64,000 nucleotides of DNA from Marinifaba aquimaris (GTDB lineage: Bacteria > Pseudomonadota > Gammaproteobacteria > Enterobacterales > Alteromonadaceae). Where the stretch lies: NCBI RefSeq assembly GCF_013328345.1, contig NZ_JABULX010000023.1, forward strand, positions 1-64,000, given 5' to 3'. A program made the position numbers and the translations under genes. Below are positions 1 through 8,084 of this stretch, in pieces. The first letter of the stretch is position 1; every line of letters begins with the position of its first letter. A model generated the notes under the pieces. The model searched no databases and was not told where the DNA came from. It saw nothing but the letters and a program-made list of their open reading frames with translations.

Positions 1-77
1 TGGAATTGGTAGACACAAGGGATTTAAAATCCCTCGCTGGTAACAGCGTGACGGTTCAAGTCCGTCCCCGGGCACCA
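1..77 (+). tRNA. tRNA-Leu (anticodon UAA), 5' end cut by window
   Basis: The D-arm, the anticodon stem CCC-type pairing around TTTAAAA (anticodon TAA), a variable arm (GCTGGTAACAGC), the T-arm GGTTCAAGTCC and an encoded CCA at 75-77 are visible. About ten bases of the 5' acceptor strand lie before the window; the 3' strand CCCGGGC would pair with them. The long variable arm is typical of class II tRNA-Leu. The CCA is immediately followed by the reverse-complement stop codon of the next, convergent gene, with no terminator between. Confidence 0.95.
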
Positions 78-800
78 TTACTTCGCAGCTAAATCTCTAA
101 TTGCTTTATTTATCCTTATCATCAAATCATTTTGATCTGCTATTTTCTTTTTTGCTAGATAAATTCCAAAAGGCTTTTCTTGTGATACTGTTTCTTTAAA
201 GGCAGACATTGGAACATTTAGCTTTTTCGCACTTTGTTTAAAAACATATTCTGCTACTAATACACTATCTATCCTATCGTGAATCAGTAACTCGGTCAGA
301 GACTCAATTGTCGATGCGCCGATAATATTGCGATAGCCTTGTTTAATTAGCCATTTGTGGGTATTGGCATTAAGGTATGAACCTACATTTCCTCTTTGCT
401 TGAAGCTTTCACTGGCAAAATCATATGAATAAACTTTTCGATTGAACCAGCTCCATTTGTTGATCATTACCGGTGATGAGAATACGGCTATCTTATCTCT
501 TTCACTATTTTGTGAGGCGAGGAAAAAGCCATCGGACAAGCCATTTTTCACATTGTGTACGGCCCGGCCATAATTAGCAGTAAATTGGATTTCATGCTTG
601 ATCTTGGCGTGGTTTAATATCGCCGAGACCTTTTCAAATGCGATGCCTTTCAATTGTCCGCCCTCTGAGTAACTGTAAGGAGGAAAGTCTGGCATTTCTA
701 ACCGCAGTATCTTGGTCTCTTTATTTAGAGCTAGCGTTTTAGGTGAGTAGGACAGTAAGGCTAAAAATAGCAGCAAAATACTAACGCTTAATTTTAGCAT
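78..800 (-). CDS. periplasmic solute-binding protein, family 3 type
   Basis: A 240-residue protein with a hydrophobic signal peptide (about residues 1-24) followed by a sequence typical of the SBP_bac_3 fold: an LRLEMPDFPPYSY start, then GIAFEKV and a late FGIYLAKK segment. Such proteins bind amino acids or other small polar ligands in the periplasm; many Alteromonadales carry stand-alone copies without permease genes, and none is adjacent here. The ligand cannot be inferred. The ATG is preceded by a GGAAAC-type ribosome site on the minus strand. The stop codon directly abuts the tRNA-Leu 3' end, so transcription of the two genes converges with no gap. Confidence 0.8.
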   Translation of the reverse strand: MLKLSVSILLLFLALLSYSPKTLALNKETKILRLEMPDFPPYSYSEGGQLKGIAFEKVSAILNHAKIKHEIQFTANYGRAVHNVKNGLSDGFFLASQNSERDKIAVFSSPVMINKWSWFNRKVYSYDFASESFKQRGNVGSYLNANTHKWLIKQGYRNIIGASTIESLTELLIHDRIDSVLVAEYVFKQSAKKLNVPMSAFKETVSQEKPFGIYLAKKKIADQNDLMIRINKAIRDLAAK

Positions 801-938
801 TACCGTTTCCTTGTTGAGTCAGAGCAATAGGTTAAATTAATCAGTACTCTAGATTTTTAGTGGCTGTTTAAAATATATCCTGAAAATCATGGTTTTGCAT
901 GATTATTAGTCACTTGAACAAAAAAATGAATTTAATGC

Positions 939-966
939 TTGCTTTTCTTTCTCAGCTAAATAGAAT
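939..966 (+). promoter_or_regulatory. promoter of tRNA-Gly
   Basis: TTGCTT (939-944) and TAGAAT (961-966) are separated by 16 bp and followed at once by GCGC, the G+C-rich discriminator typical of stringently controlled stable-RNA promoters. The predicted start near 973 would leave a leader of about 35 nt before the tRNA. Confidence 0.6.
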
Positions 967-1007
967 GCGCAGCGTCTTCAGCAAACAACCTGTTTGTAAA
1001 AAGATGA

Positions 1008-1083
<76 letters not shown>

Positions 1084-1089
1084 ATTTTC

Positions 1090-1989
1090 TTATTCCACCT
1101 CACTTTTCAAGTATTTAGACTTTCCTAGCTTTTCACCAAATAAATACAAAGCTAACCCTAATATTATTGTTATTGCACCATTTATAAAGCTTGGGCTGAC
1201 CTGCTCATTGTTAAGGCTGATCCCTAACGCGATGGCAATAACAGGGGTAATAAGCGTTATCAAAGCCACTGTACTGGTTTTTAGTTTCTGCAAAGTATAG
1301 AAGTAAGCTACAAACCCAAGTAATGAGCCAAAGACACCAAGATAAACAATTGCCGATATAGAGCGCTCCGTCCACTGACTAGGCTCAAAGTTACCATCGG
1401 TTAAATACCAAGTCATCGCATACAATGGTGTTGAAATAACCAGTGTGCCAATTGTTGATGCCAATGGGTTGATATCTATTTTTACACTCTTGACTAAAAC
1501 TGCACTCAGACTAAAGCATATCACCGAGAGCAATATAAGTACGATACCTATTACGCTGTTGTGTTTAAGTGCTATGTTATCGATACAGACAATAAATAGA
1601 CCGCATAACGCCATCCCTAAGGCCGCCTTTTTAATGTTCCCCATTTTGGGCTCAGCGATGATGTGTTGGGCAAAAAGACCTGAAATAATCGGTGATAAAC
1701 CAAAAATTAAAGACATTAAGCCTGATGAAATATACTGGCCTGACAAATAGCTAAACATCATGCCCAGATAAATGCCAAGGCTAGAATAAAAATAGAGTTT
1801 TAATGCTGCCTTTGAAAAAGGTAATTTGATTCGCCATAACGCAATTAAACCTAAACCGATAACAAGCGCGATGGACATTCGAATGAATACCGCAAGCTGA
1901 GGGCTCATTGACTCGGCGCTCCATACAATACCTAATGGGGTGGTTGACCATATGAGTATTACGGTTAAATACGCTGCTGGCACTGACAT
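1090..1989 (-). CDS. EamA/DMT-family transporter, inner membrane
   Basis: A 299-residue, very hydrophobic protein with about ten predicted membrane helices arranged as two EamA repeats (roughly 1-130 and 145-285). Typical features are VILIWSTTPLGIVW near the N terminus and a helix-rich second half with ALITLITPVIAIALG. The family exports metabolites and amino acids, but the substrate cannot be assigned. The start ATG has a strong AAAGGAG ribosome site. It is monocistronic; the upstream region carries an inverted repeat that could be its operator. Confidence 0.85.
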   Translation of the reverse strand: MSVPAAYLTVILIWSTTPLGIVWSAESMSPQLAVFIRMSIALVIGLGLIALWRIKLPFSKAALKLYFYSSLGIYLGMMFSYLSGQYISSGLMSLIFGLSPIISGLFAQHIIAEPKMGNIKKAALGMALCGLFIVCIDNIALKHNSVIGIVLILLSVICFSLSAVLVKSVKIDINPLASTIGTLVISTPLYAMTWYLTDGNFEPSQWTERSISAIVYLGVFGSLLGFVAYFYTLQKLKTSTVALITLITPVIAIALGISLNNEQVSPSFINGAITIILGLALYLFGEKLGKSKYLKSEVE

Positions 1990-2022
1990 TTTATTGCTCC
2001 TTTTATGTTATGGCAGCTTAGG

Positions 2023-2094
2023 TAAACCGCAAAAAGAAGCTTTGAAGGAAAGAAATTGAATCTTAACCGCAAAGCTGATTTTTGCGGTTAAGAT
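2023..2094. promoter_or_regulatory. three TWAACCGCAAA half-sites, two as a 14-bp perfect inverted repeat
   Basis: ATCTTAACCGCAAA (2060-2073) and its exact reverse complement (2081-2094) flank a 7-nt spacer. A further copy, TAAACCGCAAA, starts at 2023, 40 bp before the equivalent part of the left arm, about four helical turns. The cluster lies 34 bp upstream of the EamA transporter start. No T-run follows either arm, so an intrinsic terminator is unlikely; an operator for an unidentified regulator is the better reading. The remaining 2095-2440 stretch holds no gene I can support. Confidence 0.45.
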
Positions 2095-2343
2095 AAGACG
2101 TTTTAATTTATTTTGACTTACCTAATCGCACACAGCAAAACGTGACCTTGGCCATAATTAGCCACAGTCGCATTACCGGTTTATTTGTGCGTTTGGAGAT
2201 AGTCATTTGTGATTGAAATGTATTTATTAAAACGAACTTCATCATGCGCTTGCGTGTTTATTTTGTCAACGGCGTTTGAGCGATATTTCGCAAGCTGCGA
2301 TTAAACGTCATTTTCTAGCGTTGAATGGTATAAATTAAATTAA

Positions 2344-2360
2344 TTGAGAGTGATTCTCGA
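2344..2360. promoter_or_regulatory. weak Fur-box-like palindrome
   Basis: TTGAGAGTGATTCTCGA resembles the 7-1-7 Fur model TGANAAT-N-ATTNTCA with about one mismatch per half. It lies about 80 bp before the double-PilZ gene in an AT-rich, promoter-like stretch. Single sites this degenerate arise by chance. Confidence 0.25.
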
Positions 2361-2440
2361 TACACGTTGCCAAATATAAAAGCTTCAATTAACCTGTTTA
2401 TGCAGTCTTTAGCTTTTCAGAACGATGATGGCAACGCGGT

Positions 2441-4855
2441 ATGGAACAACTTTCAGAGCCACTTAACGATTTATTAAGTGAACTCAAGCCTCTAATAAAC
2501 ACTTCTTTTTTTAATGATTCTTTCAGCGACTTAACCGCTGAGCTCTCTACTTCGGACCGATTTTTGTTAAAGATGGAGTTGTCTAGGCTAGCTAAACCTT
2601 GTTTAAGGCCGCTTGATTTAAGACATTTAAGTGACCAATGTCAGCTATATCAGTATCAGAATACTGCTCATTATTTAACATTTGAAGCGAAGGCACTATT
2701 TGACGAGTTGGTCCTTAGGCACGGTGAGCAATATTTGGTTGTTGTTTATGAAACCTTGCTACAAACGTTCAAGCAAAAGCCTAAACCCGCTTCATTTGAG
2801 TATAAACAGCAGCAAAGTGAAGTAGAAAGAACTTTGCAAGAGCCCATTGTTTTTGGCCAAAGAATCAATCGAAATGAAGAGCGTATGCACTATGTTACGC
2901 ATGTGGTGTTGAGCTTTTCTGGCCAAGAATATCTAGCTAAAACAAAAGATATTTCACCCTCTGGTATTCGGGTAAAGCTTCCCGATGATGTGCTACTGCC
3001 GATAGGCGAATTAATTTCGGTTTATTTTCAATCATTAGACAAGCAATACCAACAGAACTTCTCATTTAAACAAAATTACAAGGTTTGCTGGCAAAGAGAG
3101 GAAGATACTGAAAAGCAATCCGGGTTGTTGTTAGTAGACAAGCCGAAACACAGCGAAGCTTTTGTCGAGTTTATGGCTAAATATGTGCACAGTTATCGCC
3201 GTAAATATAAATTAGACACATGTAATACACTTGATGCTGCAAGAAATAAGTTATTTGAACACGCTTACTTTCATACTACACCCAGTATTCCTGTATTTTT
3301 ATCGTATAGCGGAACCCAAGTTAATACTGAATATATTTGTCAGCAAAAAAGCAATGAAGGATTAATTCAATATTGGTCTGATGAGAGGCATGTAAATCAG
3401 CTGAACAGTGTTTTTACCTTTGAGCGTATCTACCCATTAATGCAAAAAGTAGGGGAGGTTAAAAGTACATTTTTGTATTCCTTCACCTATACGCAAAAAG
3501 GCAAAGTACATTTCTTTGCTGCTACGCTAGATGAGTTGGTTAATAAAAACTTGGCTGCCTTATTCTTCAATTTTGGCGCCACTAAAGTGAGCTGGCGAGT
3601 TTACAAATTACAGTGCCATTTGCTCGATGCAAAAGCAGCTTGGTCTCCTTTAGCGATTCCAAGTTCTGCAAGCAGTGAGTTTCAGCAACTCAATAAGCCA
3701 CTGTCGGCTAAGTTATCCAAACATCTAAATAAGTTAAACATTTTAGCTATGCTGACTGATGTTACTTATGAACCAGCAAAATTAACCTACCAGGCTTATA
3801 AACCCGATCCTTCGCTGAGTGTAAATCAGCTCACTCAATTTGAGCTTATCAAGCAGGTTGAGTCAGATATCAAAGTGGTTAATTATCAATATTTAGGGCA
3901 GAGAAAAGAGGCAAGGTATAAATTACAAACTAGTGTAGTTGTTCTATCAGACAGGCAAGCAATAAAAGGCTTGGTACAGAATTTTTCAGTCAGTGGTTTA
4001 CAAGTTACTTTGGAAAAGCCACTGAATTTAGCAGTGGGGGATGTGGTTGAAATCGACTTACCTGATTTACAACTAACAACAACGGAACACGTACTTAAAA
4101 AGCTTCCATATCAGCTTGTTAGTATGAATACGAATGAGCAAGTTTATCGCTTTAGGGCTAATGCAAATAAACACGCTGGCAAGCAGTTTTTTAGTAAGCT
4201 TGTGCAACGAAAAGAGATCGAAAACCAGGGCGGTTCAGGGCGCACTATTGGTTTAGAACAGGCGTTGCAGAACCTATTTGTACACACCACAGCGCAAACG
4301 TCTGCTTTTATCTCACGTGTGACGAATGATACTAATCGAGCTTGGTTGGTTCAATCGGCCAAACCGACACGATTAAATGCGCTTTTGTCTAAGCTCACAT
4401 CTGCACAAGCAAAGGCACTCAGTAAGGCCATTGCTAGTCGATTTAATGACAGTCAGTTTATCGCCAAGCACGGTGAACAGGATGAGTTAGTTATTACTTA
4501 CGATTTAAAGACCAGGGAATTAGCTGTAAATACTTGGCTTGAACAAGTGGGCTCAGAAAATGCGAGAAACACTTTTTTGAACGATTTACTAAAGCATGCT
4601 TTAGTTTGGGTGCTTCAAATGGATGTTGAGGCGGTAAATGCACCGGATTACAAAGTTGTTGAATTAGAGCTAAGTTATCTAGCTACCTATCAAGCTGCAG
4701 CAAAACCTCGATTACAAAATATGATTGAGTCGGTAAAAAGCTGTGCGTTTATCACTGATATTTCAGCGGAAACTTTTACTCGCTATGGGATGAAGCAAAA
4801 AGAAGTTGATGCGATGTTGCTAAAGCAAAACCAATATCTTTTTGATGCTTTTTAA
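2441..4855 (+). CDS. large cytoplasmic protein with two PilZ (c-di-GMP-binding) domains
   Basis: An 804-residue protein without signal peptide or membrane helices. Two PilZ domains are visible. The first begins near residue 143 with RNEER (RxxxR) and continues to DISPSG; the second begins near residue 490 with RKEAR and continues to NFSVSG. Both therefore keep the two c-di-GMP-binding motifs. The rest (about 240-480 and 600-804) matches no domain I recognise and may repeat a common scaffold. It is probably a c-di-GMP receptor; the output is unknown. The ATG has only a weak ribosome site. The next gene follows after 50 bp on the same strand. Confidence 0.8.
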   Translation: MEQLSEPLNDLLSELKPLINTSFFNDSFSDLTAELSTSDRFLLKMELSRLAKPCLRPLDLRHLSDQCQLYQYQNTAHYLTFEAKALFDELVLRHGEQYLVVVYETLLQTFKQKPKPASFEYKQQQSEVERTLQEPIVFGQRINRNEERMHYVTHVVLSFSGQEYLAKTKDISPSGIRVKLPDDVLLPIGELISVYFQSLDKQYQQNFSFKQNYKVCWQREEDTEKQSGLLLVDKPKHSEAFVEFMAKYVHSYRRKYKLDTCNTLDAARNKLFEHAYFHTTPSIPVFLSYSGTQVNTEYICQQKSNEGLIQYWSDERHVNQLNSVFTFERIYPLMQKVGEVKSTFLYSFTYTQKGKVHFFAATLDELVNKNLAALFFNFGATKVSWRVYKLQCHLLDAKAAWSPLAIPSSASSEFQQLNKPLSAKLSKHLNKLNILAMLTDVTYEPAKLTYQAYKPDPSLSVNQLTQFELIKQVESDIKVVNYQYLGQRKEARYKLQTSVVVLSDRQAIKGLVQNFSVSGLQVTLEKPLNLAVGDVVEIDLPDLQLTTTEHVLKKLPYQLVSMNTNEQVYRFRANANKHAGKQFFSKLVQRKEIENQGGSGRTIGLEQALQNLFVHTTAQTSAFISRVTNDTNRAWLVQSAKPTRLNALLSKLTSAQAKALSKAIASRFNDSQFIAKHGEQDELVITYDLKTRELAVNTWLEQVGSENARNTFLNDLLKHALVWVLQMDVEAVNAPDYKVVELELSYLATYQAAAKPRLQNMIESVKSCAFITDISAETFTRYGMKQKEVDAMLLKQNQYLFDAF

Positions 4856-4905
4856 AAACTCCTTTATAGTTTGCGTTGCTTTGAATCAGTTTAGGGAAAG
4901 CCATT

Positions 4906-5739
4906 TTGTTCGACACGTCTGAAAAAAAATTAACCATTTATTTCGATAAGAACAAATGCCCATCGCTACTCGCTTTAACGGATGATTTTTGGCTTGAGAT
5001 GTGTAAACGAGCGGGAGCAGAAATCCTCAACAAAATTGAAAATAAATACTGCCGAGCTTATGTGCTATCTGAATCGAGCCTATTTGTTTGGGCCGATCGT
5101 ATTTTGTTAATTACCTGTGGTAATACTCAAGTTGCCAATGCGGCTAAGTATTTATTGGAGGTCTTACAAAAATGCGCATTCTGTGACGGTGATGTTGCGC
5201 TTGCAGTTAATAAGCTAACGATGCACTTACCAAACTCACATCTAGATGAATATGAAAACTGGCAAGCGTGGTTCAGCGTAAAAGGTTTACCCTTATCTGC
5301 AGAAATCACAACCCTTGGCACAACTTATCAGCACATCAAAGAAACAGACTATTTGAATTTATTCAATAGCCGAAATCATTATCATTTTTCAGCTTTACCT
5401 TTGAATATTGTTAATGATTTTCGTCAGTTTACGGCAAAGCAGCAGATTGCTTTTTTGCGGTTAGATCAGGTTTTAGCAGACTTTACTGTGCAGTATCATG
5501 CTTTTGAGCCCTGGGGGTTTTCACTTAATGCCCTTAAAAAAGATTCATTTATTTGTCTTCATATTTCACCTGAATACACTAATAGCTTAATCACAATTGA
5601 ATCTAACTTGGACTTGTCCACTTATGTAAATAAATGGCATGACTTGTTATCACCTAAAGTAACCAATGTCGTCAAATACGGAGCAAAAGCTGATAGCTAC
5701 ACAGTGCTGCGAACAGCCCTTGTTGAAGAAACAGCATAA
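4906..5739 (+). CDS. speD: S-adenosylmethionine decarboxylase proenzyme, eukaryotic-type family
   Basis: A 277-residue protein that lines up by eye with the human AdoMetDC fold. The self-cleavage site is in AYVLSESSLFV, where Ser57 would become the pyruvoyl group after cleavage at Glu56-Ser57. Cys71 lies in TCGNT. The processing residues Ser206 (WGFSLN) and His219 match human Ser229 and His243, and Glu223 of LHISPE matches Glu247. The N terminus FDTSEKKL resembles the human FEGTEKLL, with Asp replacing one Glu. Decarboxylated AdoMet feeds spermidine synthesis, but no speE is in the window. The start is TTG with an AGGGAA ribosome site. It is shorter than eukaryotic enzymes (about 330 aa). It may be co-transcribed with the PilZ gene. 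Confidence 0.85.
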   Translation: MFDTSEKKLTIYFDKNKCPSLLALTDDFWLEMCKRAGAEILNKIENKYCRAYVLSESSLFVWADRILLITCGNTQVANAAKYLLEVLQKCAFCDGDVALAVNKLTMHLPNSHLDEYENWQAWFSVKGLPLSAEITTLGTTYQHIKETDYLNLFNSRNHYHFSALPLNIVNDFRQFTAKQQIAFLRLDQVLADFTVQYHAFEPWGFSLNALKKDSFICLHISPEYTNSLITIESNLDLSTYVNKWHDLLSPKVTNVVKYGAKADSYTVLRTALVEETA

Positions 5740-5764
5740 TTTAGTGTTAAGTTTTATTTTTACA

Positions 5765-5793
5765 GTGACATTGGTTAATAAACTCGTTAGAAT
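5765..5793 (+). promoter_or_regulatory. sigma70 promoter upstream of tRNA-fMet
   Basis: GTGACA (5765-5770) and TAGAAT (5788-5793) with exactly 17 bp between them, followed by the G+C-rich discriminator ACGCGCC. The predicted start is near 5800, about 120 nt before the tRNA. A second TATAAT lies at 5902-5907, close to the tRNA, but has no good -35. Confidence 0.6.
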
Positions 5794-5799
5794 ACGCGC

Positions 5800-5873
5800 C
5801 ATCTTTTATTGGTAATGATCAAGTTTTTAATGTTTGATCTACACTTACCAACGCCTTTTAAAGGCTTTTTATT
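5800..5873 (+). ncRNA. candidate short structured transcript or attenuated leader
   Basis: Downstream of the 5765-5793 promoter the sequence folds into a two-part hairpin: TTGGTAA (5809-5815) pairs with TTACCAA (5845-5851), and GATCAA (5817-5822) with TTGATC (5834-5839). It is followed by a compact GCCTT-TTA-AAGGC hairpin (5853-5865) and TTTTT. Together these have the shape of a roughly 70-nt RNA with its own terminator, or of an attenuator before tRNA-fMet. No homology is known to me. Confidence 0.3.
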
Positions 5874-5918
5874 TGAATTAGGTAAGGACGTAATTCCTTT
5901 CTATAATTCAAATACTGA

Positions 5919-5995
<77 letters not shown>

Positions 5996-6016
5996 CATTA
6001 TCGAATTTGTATTGGA

Positions 6017-6052
6017 AGCCTCGATAAGCGTATCGGGGCTTTTTTATTTTTT
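6017..6052 (+). terminator. intrinsic terminator between tRNA-fMet and rimP
   Basis: AGCCTCGATA (6017-6026) pairs with TATCGGGGCT (6031-6040, one G-U pair) across an AGCG loop, followed by TTTTTATTTTTT. It ends the tRNA transcript; partial read-through into rimP would match the E. coli arrangement. Confidence 0.8.
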
Positions 6053-6078
6053 AGCGTTCAATTTTAGGAGAGCTTAAC

Positions 6079-6534
6079 TTGGCCAAGCTTGAAGTCACTC
6101 TAGAATCATTAATTGCACCAGCTGTTGAAATGGTTGGTTTTGAGTTATGGGGTATCGAATTCATTCGCGCAGGTAAGCATTCAACATTGAGCGTGTATAT
6201 CGATAGCCCTGATGGTGTAACGGTTGATGGCTGTGCTGAAGTCAGTCACCACATTAGCGCCATTATGGATGTAGAAGATCCAATCTCAAGTGAATATACG
6301 CTTGAGGTTTCATCGCCAGGTATGGATCGTCGCTTGTTTAAACTAGCGCAATACGAACTATACATGGGTGGGGTGATAAATATTAAAACACGATTACCAG
6401 TAGATGGTCGTCGTAAATTTAAAGGTGTCTTAGAAGGGGTTGAAGGTGACAACATCGTTGTTAGCTTAGACAACAGTGAGTTTGTTATCCCTTTTAAGAA
6501 TATTGATAAAGCTCAAATTGTACCTCAGTTTTAA
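6079..6534 (+). CDS. rimP: ribosome maturation factor RimP
   Basis: A 151-residue protein, the usual length. The N-terminal domain contains VDGCAEVSHHISAIMD and the junction motif LEVSSPGMDRRL; the C-terminal small beta-barrel ends near VIPFKNIDKAQIVPQF. RimP assists 30S subunit assembly. The start is TTG with an AGGAG ribosome site. It is first in the rimP-nusA-infB operon, 25 bp before nusA. Confidence 0.96.
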   Translation: MAKLEVTLESLIAPAVEMVGFELWGIEFIRAGKHSTLSVYIDSPDGVTVDGCAEVSHHISAIMDVEDPISSEYTLEVSSPGMDRRLFKLAQYELYMGGVINIKTRLPVDGRRKFKGVLEGVEGDNIVVSLDNSEFVIPFKNIDKAQIVPQF

Positions 6535-6559
6535 CGGGTAAGGGAAAGCGAGGCTTAGC

Positions 6560-8062
6560 ATGAATAAAGAAATACTCTTAGTAGCAGAAGCTGTATCTAA
6601 TGAAAAAGCCGTTCCTCGTGAAAAAATCTTTGAAGCATTAGAAATTGCGATTGCAACAGCGACAAAGAAAAAATACGAAGGCGACATTGAAGTTAGAGTT
6701 AGTATTGATCGCAAAACTGGTGATTTTGACACTTTCCGTCGTTGGTTAGTGGTTGAAGATTCAGACACTGGTTTAGAAAACCCATTTAGCGAAATTGGTT
6801 TCGAAGCCGCTAAATACGACGACCCTGAAGTTGAACTGGGTGGTTATATCGAAGACCAAATCGAATCAATTGAGTTTGACCGTATTACGACGCAAACTGC
6901 TAAGCAAGTTATCGTACAAAAGGTACGTGAAGCAGAGCGCGCACAAATTGTTGATGAATACCGAGATCGTGTAGGCGAGTTATTAACGGGTGTCGTTAAA
7001 AAGTCTACACGTGATAGCGTTATCTTAGATTTAGGTAATAACGCAGAAGCAATCATTCATCGCGAAGAACTTTTACCGCGTGAGACATTCCGTCCAGGTG
7101 ATCGCGTTCGTGGTTTATTATACGACATTAAGCCTGAAGCACGTGGCGCTCAATTATTTATGAGCCGTACACGTCCAGAAATGTTGATCGAATTATTCCG
7201 TATTGAAGTACCAGAAATTGGCGAAGAAATGCTAGAAATTCGCTCAGCAGCACGTGATCCAGGTTCTCGTGCCAAGATCTCTGTAAAAACAAATGACAAG
7301 CGTTTAGACCCAGTTGGTGCGTGTGTTGGTATGCGTGGTTCACGTGTACAAGCGGTATCAGGTGAGTTAGACGGTGAGCGTATCGATATTGTTTTATTCG
7401 ACGATAATCCAGCTCAATACGTAATCAATGCAATGTCTCCTGCTGAAGTGGCATCTATTGTTGTTGACGAAGACAAGAAAACAATGGATATCGCTGTAGA
7501 AGCAGACAACTTAGCACAAGCTATCGGTCGTTCTGGTCAAAATATTCGCCTTGCTAGCCAATTAACAGGCTGGGAGTTGAATGTGATGACTGTTGATGAC
7601 TTAAATGCTAAGCATCAAGAAGAAAACGACAAAGTGATGACATTATTCACTGATAAGTTAGATATTGATGAAGACTTTGCAGAAGTATTAATTGATGAAG
7701 GCTTCTCAACTTTAGAAGAAGTTGCATATGTTCCAGTAGCTGAACTACTGGAAATCGACGGCTTTGACGAAGACTTAGTTGAAGAATTAAGAAATCGTGC
7801 AAAAGCTGCATTAACGACAATGGCACTTGCCAACGAAGAGTCGTTAGAAAACTCAGAACCAGCTGAAGACCTATTAGGCCTAGAAGGCTTAGAGCGCCAT
7901 TTAGCTTTTGTTTTAGCGAGCAAAGGCATCTGCACTTTAGAAGATTTAGCTGAACAAGGTATCGATGATTTAGCAGATATTGAAGAGCTTGATGAGCAAG
8001 CTGCTGGCGACTTAATTATGAAAGCGCGTAACATCTGCTGGTTCGGCGGTGAAGAAGAATAA
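6560..8062 (+). CDS. nusA: transcription termination/antitermination factor NusA
   Basis: A 500-residue protein (E. coli 495). It has an N-terminal RNA-polymerase-binding domain (about 1-125), an S1 domain (about 135-200), two KH domains with [12 protein letters not shown] and [13 protein letters not shown], and two C-terminal acidic helix-hairpin repeats (about 365-500), as in gammaproteobacterial NusA. It binds RNA polymerase and nascent RNA, affecting pausing, termination and rRNA antitermination. It lies between rimP and infB with short gaps, so co-transcription is expected. Confidence 0.97.
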   Translation: MNKEILLVAEAVSNEKAVPREKIFEALEIAIATATKKKYEGDIEVRVSIDRKTGDFDTFRRWLVVEDSDTGLENPFSEIGFEAAKYDDPEVELGGYIEDQIESIEFDRITTQTAKQVIVQKVREAERAQIVDEYRDRVGELLTGVVKKSTRDSVILDLGNNAEAIIHREELLPRETFRPGDRVRGLLYDIKPEARGAQLFMSRTRPEMLIELFRIEVPEIGEEMLEIRSAARDPGSRAKISVKTNDKRLDPVGACVGMRGSRVQAVSGELDGERIDIVLFDDNPAQYVINAMSPAEVASIVVDEDKKTMDIAVEADNLAQAIGRSGQNIRLASQLTGWELNVMTVDDLNAKHQEENDKVMTLFTDKLDIDEDFAEVLIDEGFSTLEEVAYVPVAELLEIDGFDEDLVEELRNRAKAALTTMALANEESLENSEPAEDLLGLEGLERHLAFVLASKGICTLEDLAEQGIDDLADIEELDEQAAGDLIMKARNICWFGGEEE

Positions 8063-8084
8063 TAGACTTTCGGAGGAAAACTGA

